Shown in pieces: positions 36,486 through 46,263 of a stretch of DNA of 64,000 nucleotides. The notes below the pieces were generated by a model. The model saw nothing but the letters and a program-made list of their open reading frames with translations, was not told where the DNA came from and ran no database searches. The DNA is from Planctomycetota bacterium (GTDB lineage Bacteria; Planctomycetota; Phycisphaerae; UBA1845; UTPLA1). The stretch lies in assembly GCA_015654675.1 (NCBI GenBank), contig JAATGM010000005.1, forward strand, positions 1 through 64,000, in the 5' to 3' direction. A program made the position numbers and the translations under genes. Each line of letters opens with the position of its first letter. Position 1 is the first letter of the stretch.

Positions 36486-36497
36486 CACCGTCGGCTT

Positions 36498-38933
36498 TCA
36501 ACCGCCCGCGGGTTGAGTCGCCGCTTCCAGTGCCCGGTCGTCTCCCACCAGCAACGGATTGATCGCCACGCCCGGCCGAAGGTCGCGCGCCAGCACGGCC
36601 GCCCGGTCCGGCTTGCCCCACGCCTTATAGAGATCAATCAAACGGCGTATGCAGTATTGCGTATCCGGCTGATCCGCCCCGAGCCGGCCGCGCAGCGAAT
36701 CGCAGCCCGAAGTGAGCAGTGTCTCGGCTTCGTCGTACCTTCCAAGTTTCGTCAGACATTGCCCCAGGACGCAGCGCACCAGCGCGCAGCGCGGATAATT
36801 CGGGACCTCTTTCTCGCAATAGCTCGCACACTCGCGGAGCATCGGCTCGCCCTCTTGCGGCCTTCCGCGATTCACGAGAATTTCGCCCAGCGCCGCCAGC
36901 GGCAGCGCGATCATGCGATGCCCGTTCGGATAGTGCTCGCGCGGGAAGCGTTCCCGTGCGACCCGCAAAGCGTCGCGCGCCAGCGATTCTGCTTCGTCAT
37001 ATTGCCCGCGGGCGTTCAAAACCGCCGCCAGACTTGTCTCCCATTGCGCCGTCGTCAGCGGTTCCCGACCATCGATCGACTTGCGGTGAATCGCCAGCGC
37101 CTCGCGGAAGCCCTTCTCGGCCCCGGCCAGGTCGCCCGACAACATCTGCAACCGCGCCCGGTCGAAAATCACCACCGCGACATCCGGGTGTTCGTCGCCA
37201 AGCTGGTTGCGCCGAATCGATAAGCTCTCCGCCAACTGCGGCTTGGCCTCCTCCAGCCGCCACAGCTCCAACATCAAACGCCCGAGGTGATCCAGCGCCG
37301 TCGCTGTCTGGAGCATTGTCGCCGGGCTGTCGGGCAGACTCCGGCAGATCTCGAGCGCGCGACGATAGTGCGTTTCCGCGTCGCCCATGTTCCCCCGCAG
37401 CTTCTTGACGTAGCCAAGCTTGACCAGCGTCGCGGCCACTTCCTCATGCGCCTCGCCGCCGTGAACTTCCCGGCGAATCGTCAGCGCGATCGTTAGCTGC
37501 TCCTCGGCCGACGAATAATCTCCCAACGCGGTATACCGCTCGCCAAGCGTATGGTGCAGCGTCGCGCGTCCCTCCGGGTTGTCGGGCAGTTCACCGTCGA
37601 TTCGAAGCGCCATCTGATTGAGCATGTCCCGCAACACAAGCCGCGACTGGTCGGCCTGGTTAGGATTGAACATGTCCACCATCTGCTTCAACAGGCCCGC
37701 GGTCTGCTCGCTCTTACGCGCCTCGCGCAACGCCCGATCGCGCTGCCACTCCACCTCGCGAAACGCCACGTAAGTCACCGACACAATCAACAGCCCCGAA
37801 AGGACCGAAATCGCCGATACCGCGCGATGATGCCGCGCCCAGCGCAGCGCCTTGCCGAATGATGTGATCGGCCGCGCGACAATCGGCTCCTCGTTCAGAT
37901 AGCGCGTGATGTCCGCGCCCAGGTCCGCAGCCGTCGCATAGCGCCGCTCAGGCTGCTTGTCGAGCGCCTTGAGCAGAATCGCATCCAGATCGCGGTCGCG
38001 TCGCGGGCTGCTGGCCGAAGGCGCCGCCGGCTCCTCGGTCTCGATCCGCTCCAGCGCCGAGCGAAGCGGTCCACCGACCGCGACCGGCAGCTTGCCCGTC
38101 ACGAGTTCGTAAAGAATGGCCCCCAGCGAATAGACGTCGCTCCGCACGCTCAGGTCGTCCATCTTCCCGCGCGCCTGCTCCGGCGACATGTAATCGAGTG
38201 TCCCGATGAGCTGACCGGGCTCGGTCAAAGATGGCCCCTTCTCCTCGGGATGCTCGTCGTCGAAATCCTTGGCGAGCCCGAAGTCCAGAATGTGCGGGCG
38301 CCCCTCGGCGTCGATCAGAATGTTCGACGGCTTCAGGTCGCGATGCAGCACGCCGCGCTGGTGCGCGTAATCGACCGCCCCGCAAATCGTCACCATCAGC
38401 TTGAGCGTCTTGCGCACGTCGGCCGATCCGGGGGCGATCGCCTTGTCGAGCGAAATACCCTCGACATATTCCATGACGCAGTAGTCGCGGCCGTGATACG
38501 CCCCCGAATCGATCACCGCGACGATGTTGGGGTGCTCGAGCCGCGCAATCAGTGAGATTTCCCGCTCAAAGCGTCGCTTCGCCGTCGGCCGGGCCGCCAT
38601 CGATTCGCGGATGAATTTGATCGCCACGCGCCGGCCGGTCGACCGCTGGTACGCCTCATAGACGATGCCCATTCCCCCCTGGCCGACCTGGTCGATGATG
38701 TCGTAGCCCTCAACTTCCGGATAAGCCCCCTCCGCAACAGTCGAGTCCTGCCCGCGCGTCTTCTTAGAATCAGCCGATAACGCCGCCAGCACCTCGGCCC
38801 GCACCGCGCCTCGATCGGAGACCCCGCCGAACTCATCCAGCACCTGGTCGATGGATGATCGCTTGCCGGTCTCCCGGAGTTCCTGAAAACGGTCCACGAT
38901 CTTCGTCACGAGTTGCGATGATGATTTCTGCAT
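36498..38933 (-). CDS. Serine/threonine protein kinase with transmembrane segment and TPR domain
   Basis: 811 residues from ATG 38933. Kinase motifs: GQGGMGIVYEAYQ, VAIKFI, HRDLKPSN near residue 197, DFGLAKDF and SPEQARGKMDDLSVRSDVYSLG. A transmembrane helix lies at about 368-390, followed by TPR repeats (RATLHHTLGERYTALGDY, AETHYRRALEICRSL, AEKGFREALAIHRKS). It diverges from the ECF sigma gene that starts at 38977, with under 50 bases between them, so a shared control region is likely. It converges with the previous kinase 12 bases from its stop. Confidence 0.92.
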   Translation of the reverse strand: MQKSSSQLVTKIVDRFQELRETGKRSSIDQVLDEFGGVSDRGAVRAEVLAALSADSKKTRGQDSTVAEGAYPEVEGYDIIDQVGQGGMGIVYEAYQRSTGRRVAIKFIRESMAARPTAKRRFEREISLIARLEHPNIVAVIDSGAYHGRDYCVMEYVEGISLDKAIAPGSADVRKTLKLMVTICGAVDYAHQRGVLHRDLKPSNILIDAEGRPHILDFGLAKDFDDEHPEEKGPSLTEPGQLIGTLDYMSPEQARGKMDDLSVRSDVYSLGAILYELVTGKLPVAVGGPLRSALERIETEEPAAPSASSPRRDRDLDAILLKALDKQPERRYATAADLGADITRYLNEEPIVARPITSFGKALRWARHHRAVSAISVLSGLLIVSVTYVAFREVEWQRDRALREARKSEQTAGLLKQMVDMFNPNQADQSRLVLRDMLNQMALRIDGELPDNPEGRATLHHTLGERYTALGDYSSAEEQLTIALTIRREVHGGEAHEEVAATLVKLGYVKKLRGNMGDAETHYRRALEICRSLPDSPATMLQTATALDHLGRLMLELWRLEEAKPQLAESLSIRRNQLGDEHPDVAVVIFDRARLQMLSGDLAGAEKGFREALAIHRKSIDGREPLTTAQWETSLAAVLNARGQYDEAESLARDALRVARERFPREHYPNGHRMIALPLAALGEILVNRGRPQEGEPMLRECASYCEKEVPNYPRCALVRCVLGQCLTKLGRYDEAETLLTSGCDSLRGRLGADQPDTQYCIRRLIDLYKAWGKPDRAAVLARDLRPGVAINPLLVGDDRALEAATQPAGG

Positions 38934-38976
38934 ACGATTTGCCGACGACCGCCCGGTGCCGGTACATTCACCTTTA

Positions 38977-39627
38977 ATGCCAACGCCTGATCATACCATG
39001 TCAGTTTCGCCGACGACCCTGGCCGGCTGGTGCCGCCTGGCGTCCGGCGGCGATCACGATGCCGTTCAAAAACTCCTCTGGGCCCATCAGGCCCGCCTCG
39101 GCGGATACGTCCGCCGCAAGATCGGCCCCGATTGGAAGAGTCGCATCGACGCCGAAGACCTCCTCCAGGAGGCCTATATCGACATCTTCGACGGAATCGC
39201 CTCGTTCGAGTATCGCGACGAGGATTCCTTCTACTACTGGGCCACCCGCATCATCGACCATCGCTTCATCGATCAAATTCGCCGGCTTCGCCGCAAGAAG
39301 CGCGACGCCCTGCGCGAAGTCTCGGGCGGCGCTGGCGCCTCCAAGCACGAGTCATTTCTCAACAACTACCTGGCCGATTCCGGCACCCCCAGCAAATACC
39401 TCCGCCACGCCGAGGCGGTCAGCGCCATGCTGGCCTGCGTGGCCGCGTTGCCTCCCGACTACCGCGAAGTCGTCCGCCGCTACTGCCTCGGCGGCGAGTC
39501 GCTCGCCAAGGTCGCCGCCGATATGGGGCGCAGCGAAGACGCCGTTCGCCGCCTCTCCTCCCGCGCGATTGCGCAGCTCCGCGACGCCATGCGTCGCGCC
39601 TCGCGATTCTTCAGCCGCCACGACTGA
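38977..39627 (+). CDS. ECF RNA polymerase sigma factor
   Basis: 216 residues from ATG 38977; ATG 38998 is an equally possible start, and neither has a clear ribosome site. Region 2: DAVQKLLWAHQARLGGYVRRKI and DAEDLLQEAYIDIFDGI, with FYYWATRIIDHRFIDQIRRLRR. Region 4: LPPDYREVVRRYCLGGESLAKVAADMGRSEDAVRRLSSRAIAQL. It is divergent from the TPR kinase and probably works with it. An unusually long Lys/Arg-rich linker joins the two regions. Confidence 0.87.
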   Translation: MPTPDHTMSVSPTTLAGWCRLASGGDHDAVQKLLWAHQARLGGYVRRKIGPDWKSRIDAEDLLQEAYIDIFDGIASFEYRDEDSFYYWATRIIDHRFIDQIRRLRRKKRDALREVSGGAGASKHESFLNNYLADSGTPSKYLRHAEAVSAMLACVAALPPDYREVVRRYCLGGESLAKVAADMGRSEDAVRRLSSRAIAQLRDAMRRASRFFSRHD

Positions 39628-39916
39628 TTCTTCACGTCAAAACAGCCCTTTTCTCGCCACATCCGGATTTCGCGCCACTTTCCGGTCCTGCTGACGCTGG
39701 CCTCCATCAGACGGGAACCGGAGCTGGTCGCTAGCCCGGTGCGATGGTGCAACGAAGGGAGAGTCGTGTGTGCCGCACCGGAAGCGACCGCATGAGGTCG
39801 GGCCGCGGACCCGCCGACCGTGCGACAAGGGGCAGAATCGTACGGCGGCGGGCTGCGGCCCAACGGAACAACTAACCGTTCGACTGTTCAACGCGTCTAA
39901 CTTAGGGAGGTCTCAA

Positions 39917-40159
39917 ATGCCTCGGTCAAAAGACAATCTTGCCGCTCGACACACCTGGGCCAACGTACTCGTCGCCCCCAGCATCCTGAACCCGGCCTTC
40001 CTGCTCGCCACCGATTACGTTTCCGCCAGCCCATTTCTGATGTACTACCAGGAGCCCGAACGGCGCATCACCGCCGTCGAACATCGCGAAGTCCGCGACG
40101 AAAACTCCCTGGCCATAGACCTGATTATCCGGCCGCTGCTGGACTCGCCGACTGGCTGA
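39917..40159 (+). CDS. Hypothetical 80-residue protein
   Basis: From ATG 39917 with a strong AGGGAGG site 7 bases upstream. It has no signal peptide, membrane helix or recognised motif. The sequence includes HTWANVLVAPSILNPAFLL and an acidic/basic C-terminal half. The 289 bases before it (39628-39916) hold no other gene I can support. The frame extends upstream to 39770, but the first part is Arg-rich and unlike coding sequence. Confidence 0.5.
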   Translation: MPRSKDNLAARHTWANVLVAPSILNPAFLLATDYVSASPFLMYYQEPERRITAVEHREVRDENSLAIDLIIRPLLDSPTG

Positions 40160-40283
40160 GCGCGCGGCCATCCCTCGTCACACCAACGAATAACTCACCA
40201 ACGATTCTCTTCCTCCCAGATGCCACGAGTCGGGCCAGTGATGGTCCGGCTCGTGTGCTATTCGATTCGCCCGATCTGCTTTG

Positions 40284-43049
40284 CTACCCGGCGGCCGGAT
40301 GCTCGGCCTGAAACGTCCGCCCCTGTCGGCGATGCTCGCCCTGCGGGTCCGCCGCATCCCAGCGCTGGTAAAGCTCGACAACTCGTTGGTGCGCCTCGAC
40401 CGTCGAAGGATGGCAATTGCCCATTCGAACGGCAAGCTCGCCGTATCCGTGAAGCAGCAATTGTTCGGCCTCGGCGAATTTCAACTGATCGCGCAAGCAG
40501 CTTCCAAGATTGCATTCGGCCCACGCCGTCAGCGCCCCGTCGGTGGCCGGATCGGCCTTCAGATCATCAAACGCCTTTCTGGCATCTGCGTTCGCCTCGT
40601 TCAATCGCCCAAGCCGTCGAAGGATTTCGGCCCGCAACGTCCGCGCCAGCGCCGCGTTTCCGCTGGAAGGCCCGTCGGCCCGAACGAAGCGTTGTAGCGC
40701 CTCCTCCGACGTCCGCAGCGCCTCGGAATACTGCTCGCTCGCCAGCAATATGTGCGTCAGGTCGTACATCGCGTCCGAGACTTCGGCGCCATCCGCTCCC
40801 TGCGATTCGCGCCGCAGCTCGAGCTGCCGCCGCGCCAGCCCCTCCGCCTCGCCCCAGTTCTTGTCGAGCGACGTCAGGCGTGTCAGCGCTTTCAGGGCGG
40901 CCATCGTCCGGGCGTCGCGCTCGCCGCGCGACCGCTTCAGCCGTTCGTAATGCTCACGCGCAAGCGACCGCGCCTCGGCATACTTGCATCGCAATTCCAG
41001 CAATTGGATCAACGAACCCATGAACGCGATCGTCTGCTGATGATCCGGCCCGAATACCCGCGCGCCGCGCTCGACGATGTCGCGATAGGTCGGCTCGACG
41101 GCTTCGAGCTCAGCCGGTGTCCGCGCAAGCGTCGCGGCGTCGCTCGCCAGCGTCAGGGTGCGTGGATTGTCGGGGCCGAGTTTGTCCAGCGATATCTGAT
41201 GGGCGCGGCGCACGAGCGTGCTGCCCTCGTCAAACTTGCCGCGTCGCGTCAGCAGGATCCCGAGATTGTCCATCGAAGCTAGCGTCAACTCGTGCTCCGC
41301 GCCCAGCGCGCGCATCCGCCCGGCCAGCGTTTCACGCAGCAGCGCCTCACCCGCATCGATGTCCCCACGTTCGACCTTCAGAACGCCTAGAAAGTGGCGC
41401 GAAACGAGCGTGTCCGGATCGTCCGGTCCCAGCGTCCGCGATTGCGCCTCCAGCACGCCGCTGAGCTGCTGAATGGCCGGCTCGACCTGGTTGTTGTGGG
41501 CCATCGCTTCGCACAGGTTGTAATGAAAGCGCAGCGCTTCGCGAGAATCGGCTCCCGATTGCGCCCGCGCCAGTTCCAGACCGGCCCGAAAGTGCGGCTC
41601 GGCCTCCGCATAAAGCGTGAGCCCCTGATAGGCGCGGCCGATCGCGTCGCGCAGCCCCATGGCGACGCGCGGCTGCCCCGCAAACGATTTGTCGAGGTTC
41701 TCGCCGGCCTTCTTGAGTAGCTCGACCACGCGCACCTCCGGTCCGCCTGCGCTCGGATCGACCGACCCAAACATGGTCGTCAGGAAGCGGCTGATCTCGG
41801 CATTCGTGGCCGATTCCAGCAGCGCCTCGCGTTCGGCCGCTTTCGCACGATGCGCCTGGAGTGTCGTCGTGCAGATGCCGGCGGCGAGCGCGACAAACAC
41901 GGCCGCCGCTCCGCCGACCAGCACGCGATTTCGCTGAGCGAACTTTCGCACAACGTAAATCGTGTGCGGCGGCCGCGCGACGATCGGCTCGTTCGCCACA
42001 AATCGCTCGACATCCTCCGCGAGGGCGGCCACGCTTTGATATCGCTGCTCCGGCGCCTTCTCGATTGCCTTGAGAATGATCGTGTCCAGATCGCCCCGCA
42101 GCGCCCGCCCATCGATGCCGCGCGATTCGGCCGCCCGGCTGGGGCGGCGCGGCGCCGACTCGCAGATGGATCGCACCGCACTGGGGATCGAAGTCCGCGA
42201 TACGTCATAAGGCAGCCCGCCCGTCAAAATCTCAAACAGGATCACGCCGAGCGAATAGACGTCGCTGCGAAGATCGATCTCGTCAGCCGAGCCGCGCGTC
42301 TGTTCCGGGCTCATGTACGCCAGCGTGCCGATCAGTCGGCTGTTGTCGGCCGCCATCGTCACACAGCTCACGTCAGAGTCGGTGATTCGCGCGAGCCCGA
42401 AGTCGAGCACCTTGAGCGTGCCGCCCTCCTCCACCAGCACATTTCCCGGCTTGAGATCGCGATGAATCACGCCGTGCTGGTGGGCATAGCTGATGGCCGC
42501 GCACAATCTCAGGAATAGTCGCAGTCGCTCTCGCACGCCGAGTTCGTGGCGTCGCGCGAATTCCGTGAGCGACAAGCCATCGACGTATTCCATCGCATAG
42601 AACGGCCCGCCGCTGCTGACTCCGGATTCGAAAATCGACGGGATGCCTGCGTGCCGCAGACGCGCAAGTGCGCGGATCTCACGCTGAAACAGACGAACCC
42701 GTTCCTGGCTCGCCGCGTAATCCCCGCGAACCACCTTGAGCGCCACGCGCCGTTGCGGCATCTGTTGGCGGGCCTCATAGACCACGCCCATGCCGCCGCG
42801 CCCCACTTCGCGGACGATTTCAAATCCGCCGATGGCGGTCGGCACAGGAGCGGACGCGCCGAGCTGCGAATTCAGCTCCAGCGCCTGACTGCCCAGTTGC
42901 GCAAGCAACGCCCGATTCTCGTTCAGCTCCACCAGACGAGCCCGGCAATCGACGCAACTGGAGAGATGCTCCTCCACCGGCCCCGCCGACCCGGCCGGAT
43001 CGCTCGCATAGGCCTCCAACCGCTCCAGTTCCGGACACCCGCAGCTCAA
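40284..43049 (-). CDS. Serine/threonine kinase with N-terminal anti-sigma-type zinc finger, transmembrane segment and TPR domain
   Basis: 921 residues from a TTG at 43049 that directly follows the sigma-factor stop (TGATTG) behind a GGAGGAA site. Residues 1-40 carry C3/C5 and H28-x3-C32-x2-C35, the HxxxCxxC core of zinc-binding anti-sigma factors. The kinase domain follows (GRGGMGVVYEARQ, VALKVV, HRDLKPGN near 194, DFGLARI, SPEQTRG). A transmembrane helix lies at about 371-396, and a TPR array fills the rest. The fused anti-sigma finger and the coupled sigma gene suggest that the kinase sequesters and releases its sigma factor directly. Confidence 0.9.
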   Translation of the reverse strand: MSCGCPELERLEAYASDPAGSAGPVEEHLSSCVDCRARLVELNENRALLAQLGSQALELNSQLGASAPVPTAIGGFEIVREVGRGGMGVVYEARQQMPQRRVALKVVRGDYAASQERVRLFQREIRALARLRHAGIPSIFESGVSSGGPFYAMEYVDGLSLTEFARRHELGVRERLRLFLRLCAAISYAHQHGVIHRDLKPGNVLVEEGGTLKVLDFGLARITDSDVSCVTMAADNSRLIGTLAYMSPEQTRGSADEIDLRSDVYSLGVILFEILTGGLPYDVSRTSIPSAVRSICESAPRRPSRAAESRGIDGRALRGDLDTIILKAIEKAPEQRYQSVAALAEDVERFVANEPIVARPPHTIYVVRKFAQRNRVLVGGAAAVFVALAAGICTTTLQAHRAKAAEREALLESATNAEISRFLTTMFGSVDPSAGGPEVRVVELLKKAGENLDKSFAGQPRVAMGLRDAIGRAYQGLTLYAEAEPHFRAGLELARAQSGADSREALRFHYNLCEAMAHNNQVEPAIQQLSGVLEAQSRTLGPDDPDTLVSRHFLGVLKVERGDIDAGEALLRETLAGRMRALGAEHELTLASMDNLGILLTRRGKFDEGSTLVRRAHQISLDKLGPDNPRTLTLASDAATLARTPAELEAVEPTYRDIVERGARVFGPDHQQTIAFMGSLIQLLELRCKYAEARSLAREHYERLKRSRGERDARTMAALKALTRLTSLDKNWGEAEGLARRQLELRRESQGADGAEVSDAMYDLTHILLASEQYSEALRTSEEALQRFVRADGPSSGNAALARTLRAEILRRLGRLNEANADARKAFDDLKADPATDGALTAWAECNLGSCLRDQLKFAEAEQLLLHGYGELAVRMGNCHPSTVEAHQRVVELYQRWDAADPQGEHRRQGRTFQAEHPAAG

Positions 43050-43643
43050 TCATTCCTCCGCTTCAAACGCGGTCCGCAACTCGCGAAGCCGCGATGCCAC
43101 GCGGTGCTTCGCGATGAAAACGGCGTTCCGAGTCAGTCCCAGGCGCTCAGCCGCCTTGGCCGGCTCAACCTGCTCGAAAACGACCAGCCGAAACGCCTCG
43201 AACGTCGGCGGCGAAACCTCGCAACGCACCTGTTCCAGACATTGCAACAGAGTGGCCCGCTGCCATTCCAGTTCCCAGACTTCCTGGGCCGCGGCCGAAT
43301 CGGGCACGGCCGACCAGAACGAAGTGCCGTCGTCCGCTTTAGCGATTTGTGCCTCCCGCGTCGCAATCTTTCTCCGCGCCATCAGGATTTTGTTATGCGC
43401 GATTCCGAATAGGTAGTGTCCAAGCCGACCCCGCCCGCGCTCGTACGCGTCCTTCCGGTACGACTCGAGAAACGCCAGCAGCGTCTCCTGGGCGACATCC
43501 TCGGCGTCCGCCAGACTCAGGCCGAGTTTTCGGCTGAATCCGGTGATCGGGGCCCGGAATCGCTCCACAAAGCCGCTCCAGGCCGAGTGATCATTTGCGT
43601 CACGCAAACGATCCAGAACCGTCGTTGTGGTTAGCCATTCCAT
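43050..43643 (-). CDS. ECF RNA polymerase sigma factor
   Basis: 197 residues from ATG 43643. Region 2: SGFVERFRAPITGFSRKLGLSLADAEDVAQETLLAFLESY, then GRGRLGHYLFGIAHNKIL. Region 4: TFEAFRLVVFEQVEPAKAAERLGLTRNAVFIAKHRVASRLREL. Its stop abuts the zinc-finger kinase start, so the two are coupled. It is divergent from a secreted-protein gene, with 200 bases between. Confidence 0.88.
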   Translation of the reverse strand: MEWLTTTTVLDRLRDANDHSAWSGFVERFRAPITGFSRKLGLSLADAEDVAQETLLAFLESYRKDAYERGRGRLGHYLFGIAHNKILMARRKIATREAQIAKADDGTSFWSAVPDSAAAQEVWELEWQRATLLQCLEQVRCEVSPPTFEAFRLVVFEQVEPAKAAERLGLTRNAVFIAKHRVASRLRELRTAFEAEE

Positions 43644-43843
43644 TGAAAATCCCGCACCAGAGATGATACGCCGCCAAAGCAGAATTCGGTGATAGCCGTG
43701 AAAGATGCGGCCCTCTCACGCAAAGACTCAAGAGTGGGGGGTGGCGGGCGTTATCGGCCGCCATTGGGACCAAGTGCGATTCCGCCCCCGGCGAATTGGC
43801 GCGGACTTATCGATCAAAACCTCGAAGGAAGGATCAGATTCTC

Positions 43844-44716
43844 ATGCAGCCCCGAAATCAGACGACTCAGACCGTATTTCTTGGAATTGGCGTAGCGTTC
43901 GTACTCGCATTTTCGCAGCCGATGCAGGCCGGAGTCACTCCGATCACCACCAGTGCCCGGGCCGGCGCATTCGCCCACGTCGATCCCAATCCGCCGTCGT
44001 CCTGGGACATCCATACCGATTTCCAGAGCAGCGGCGACGCCACCGCTAGTGCGTACCGCCTGGATTCGGCCAACTCTAACGCACTCTCCTGCGAGGCGAC
44101 GACCAGCACCACCGGCCACACCGACCCCGGCGGGGCCTTCGGAAATGCCACGCTGCACGCCCACTGGGTCGCGGTCGACACGATCCCGCCCGGAAACCAG
44201 CCCAGCGGGACCTATTCCGCCGAGATGAAGTTTTTCTATTCGTTCTTCACCGACGCCCCCATGACGATCTCGATCACCGTAAACAGTTCGCTCGTCGTCA
44301 GCGGCGACACCAATGCTGCCGACGCCGCCATGACCGTCAATCGCGTCCTGACCGTCAACGGGCAGTTCACCGATATCCCGCCCAATGGCACCACCAACGT
44401 CCAATACGCCCTCAACGCCGGCTTTCACCAGCTGCTGCTCGAGCACTATCCGAGCTTGGGCATGTCGCCGTGGCCGAACGTCAACGCCACCGCCGAAACA
44501 CAGATGACATTCACGATCAAGCAGCAGGGCGACATGAACTGCGATGGAAAGGTCAACGGCCTCGACATCCAGGCCTTCGTCCAGGCCCTGTTGAACCCCG
44601 CCGGCTATTCGGCCGCCTATCCCGGCTGCGATATCAACAACGGCGACATGAACCACGACGCCGCAGTCTCCACCACGGACGCCCCATTGTTCGCGCACGC
44701 CGTTCTCGGAAACTGA
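43844..44716 (+). CDS. Secreted protein with C-terminal dockerin-like domain
   Basis: 290 residues from ATG 43844 with a GAAGGAAGG site. A signal peptide ends at about QPMQAGVTP. Residues about 30-220 are beta-rich (ADAAMTVNRVLTVNGQF; FHQLLLEHYPSLGMSP), with no recognised family. The tail has two calcium-type loops, GDMNCDGKVNGLDIQAF and CDINNGDMNHDAAVSTTD, forming a planctomycete-style dockerin-like domain. A surface-associated or exported protein of unknown function. Confidence 0.75.
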   Translation: MQPRNQTTQTVFLGIGVAFVLAFSQPMQAGVTPITTSARAGAFAHVDPNPPSSWDIHTDFQSSGDATASAYRLDSANSNALSCEATTSTTGHTDPGGAFGNATLHAHWVAVDTIPPGNQPSGTYSAEMKFFYSFFTDAPMTISITVNSSLVVSGDTNAADAAMTVNRVLTVNGQFTDIPPNGTTNVQYALNAGFHQLLLEHYPSLGMSPWPNVNATAETQMTFTIKQQGDMNCDGKVNGLDIQAFVQALLNPAGYSAAYPGCDINNGDMNHDAAVSTTDAPLFAHAVLGN

Positions 44717-44756
44717 GTCTCGATCCCGTTTCGAAGTGACGAATCCGCGCGATTGG

Positions 44757-46136
44757 CTAAGGCCCGACGATCAGGCCCGCCAGTCCGATCGCATCCGAAT
44801 TGTTGATCACGGAATTGCTATCAATGTCTGCCGCGCAGAACGACCGCGCCTCAACGCACGGCGGATTCAGCAGAACACCCACAAACGCCTGTACGTCCCG
44901 CCCATCGATGAACCCATCCCCGTTTACGTCCCCCTTCACGCACCCGATATTCGGCACGATCGCGTTCGTCGCCGGCGCGTCCGCACCGCCGCCCGCCAGA
45001 AACGCTTCCATCGCCGCGCTCCCGGTCGTCGGGGGAACGTTCGCGTCAAAACGGAAATTGAACAACGCTCCCCAGATCAGCGCGTTCGCCGCCGGGTTCG
45101 CGGCAAACGTGTCCGTCTGCCAGTTCACCGCCCCACAGGACGTATCAAAAGTGCCCGGCCAATCGTTCCCGCTCTCAAAGTCGCTGTCGTGGAAACCGAT
45201 ATTGCTGACAATCGCGGACCCCGGCACAGGCACGGCAAATCGCCGAATCCGCCGCGAATACGTGTAGTTGTAAACCGCGTACTCGTAGTGCCACATCCCC
45301 CCGCCCAGGTCCGTCGCCTTCGAAGCCACATACAGCAGCCCCGGATCGGCCACCGTGCTCAGCAGCTCATTCGCCCCGCCGGTCAAATACCGCGTCGTCA
45401 CCACCGGCCCGTGCAATACGGGATTGTCATCAAACGGCGTCTGAAATATCCAGCTATCCCCCGAGGCAAACATCGTGAATCGCCGGCTCGCAATGTTGTT
45501 CGAAGTGTCCACGTCCCCCGCGACGATATACATGCCCTCATAGAAATAAGACGCCCCCGCCAATCCAAGATCAGAGTTCGCCACCGTGCACCGATGATCG
45601 AACGGCCCCAGCCCCGACCCGTTGTTGCTTCGCTGACAGTCAACCGGCGTCCCATCAAACCACGACCCGCACGGCTGCCAAGCCGCCGTGTAAGGATCAA
45701 TCTCCTCGCGCGGCCCGAGGAAAAACTGATTCGCATTATGGTTGTCAAAATAAGTATCCGAGCAGCCAATCCCCAGCGACTGCGCGCCGGCCGGCGTACA
45801 CGGCCCGCAAAGCGTGTCCGACGAAACCACAAACGTGTGCTTCGCCCACGCCCGCCCGATCTGCTCGAACCGCCCGTCCTTCAGCCGAAAAATCGAATAC
45901 GCGATAAACGGATGATTCGGGTTCATCGCCGCGATCCACGGAACCGTCGTCGTGCCGACATTGCACGCCGTCGTCTCGCACGAAATCGCATTCAGACCGC
46001 CCGAATTCGTGATGATCGATAATCCCGATAAATCCCCCATCGCAACGTCCGTGCCCGCCCGCGCGTGCTCAACCACGCCGGCCATGGCGGCCGCGCACAC
46101 AAACATCGCAACCCGAATTCGTGGCAAGACTCCCAC
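44757..46136 (-). CDS. Secreted protein with C-terminal dockerin-like domain
   Basis: 459 residues from a GTG at 46136, which gives a proper basic start to the signal peptide (cleavage near EHARAGTD); ATG 46106 is a weaker choice. The body is a beta-rich, Cys-containing domain (ISCETTACNVGTTTVPW; CGPCTPAGAQSLGIGCSD) of unrecognised family. The C-terminus has GDVNGDGFIDGRDVQAF and ADIDSNSVINNSDAIG loops. It converges with the other dockerin-tailed gene 40 bases away, although the bodies do not look alike. Confidence 0.75.
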   Translation of the reverse strand: MGVLPRIRVAMFVCAAAMAGVVEHARAGTDVAMGDLSGLSIITNSGGLNAISCETTACNVGTTTVPWIAAMNPNHPFIAYSIFRLKDGRFEQIGRAWAKHTFVVSSDTLCGPCTPAGAQSLGIGCSDTYFDNHNANQFFLGPREEIDPYTAAWQPCGSWFDGTPVDCQRSNNGSGLGPFDHRCTVANSDLGLAGASYFYEGMYIVAGDVDTSNNIASRRFTMFASGDSWIFQTPFDDNPVLHGPVVTTRYLTGGANELLSTVADPGLLYVASKATDLGGGMWHYEYAVYNYTYSRRIRRFAVPVPGSAIVSNIGFHDSDFESGNDWPGTFDTSCGAVNWQTDTFAANPAANALIWGALFNFRFDANVPPTTGSAAMEAFLAGGGADAPATNAIVPNIGCVKGDVNGDGFIDGRDVQAFVGVLLNPPCVEARSFCAADIDSNSVINNSDAIGLAGLIVGP

Positions 46137-46263
46137 TCCAGCCCCACCGTCAGCGAAATGCGACCGATAAGTCGCCCCGCCGACGTCCTATCTAAGAATA
46201 CGCAGCCCCCAATAGCCGTTCAAATGACTTCGGACGTTGCCGCGACCCAGTTGAGGTCGCCCC

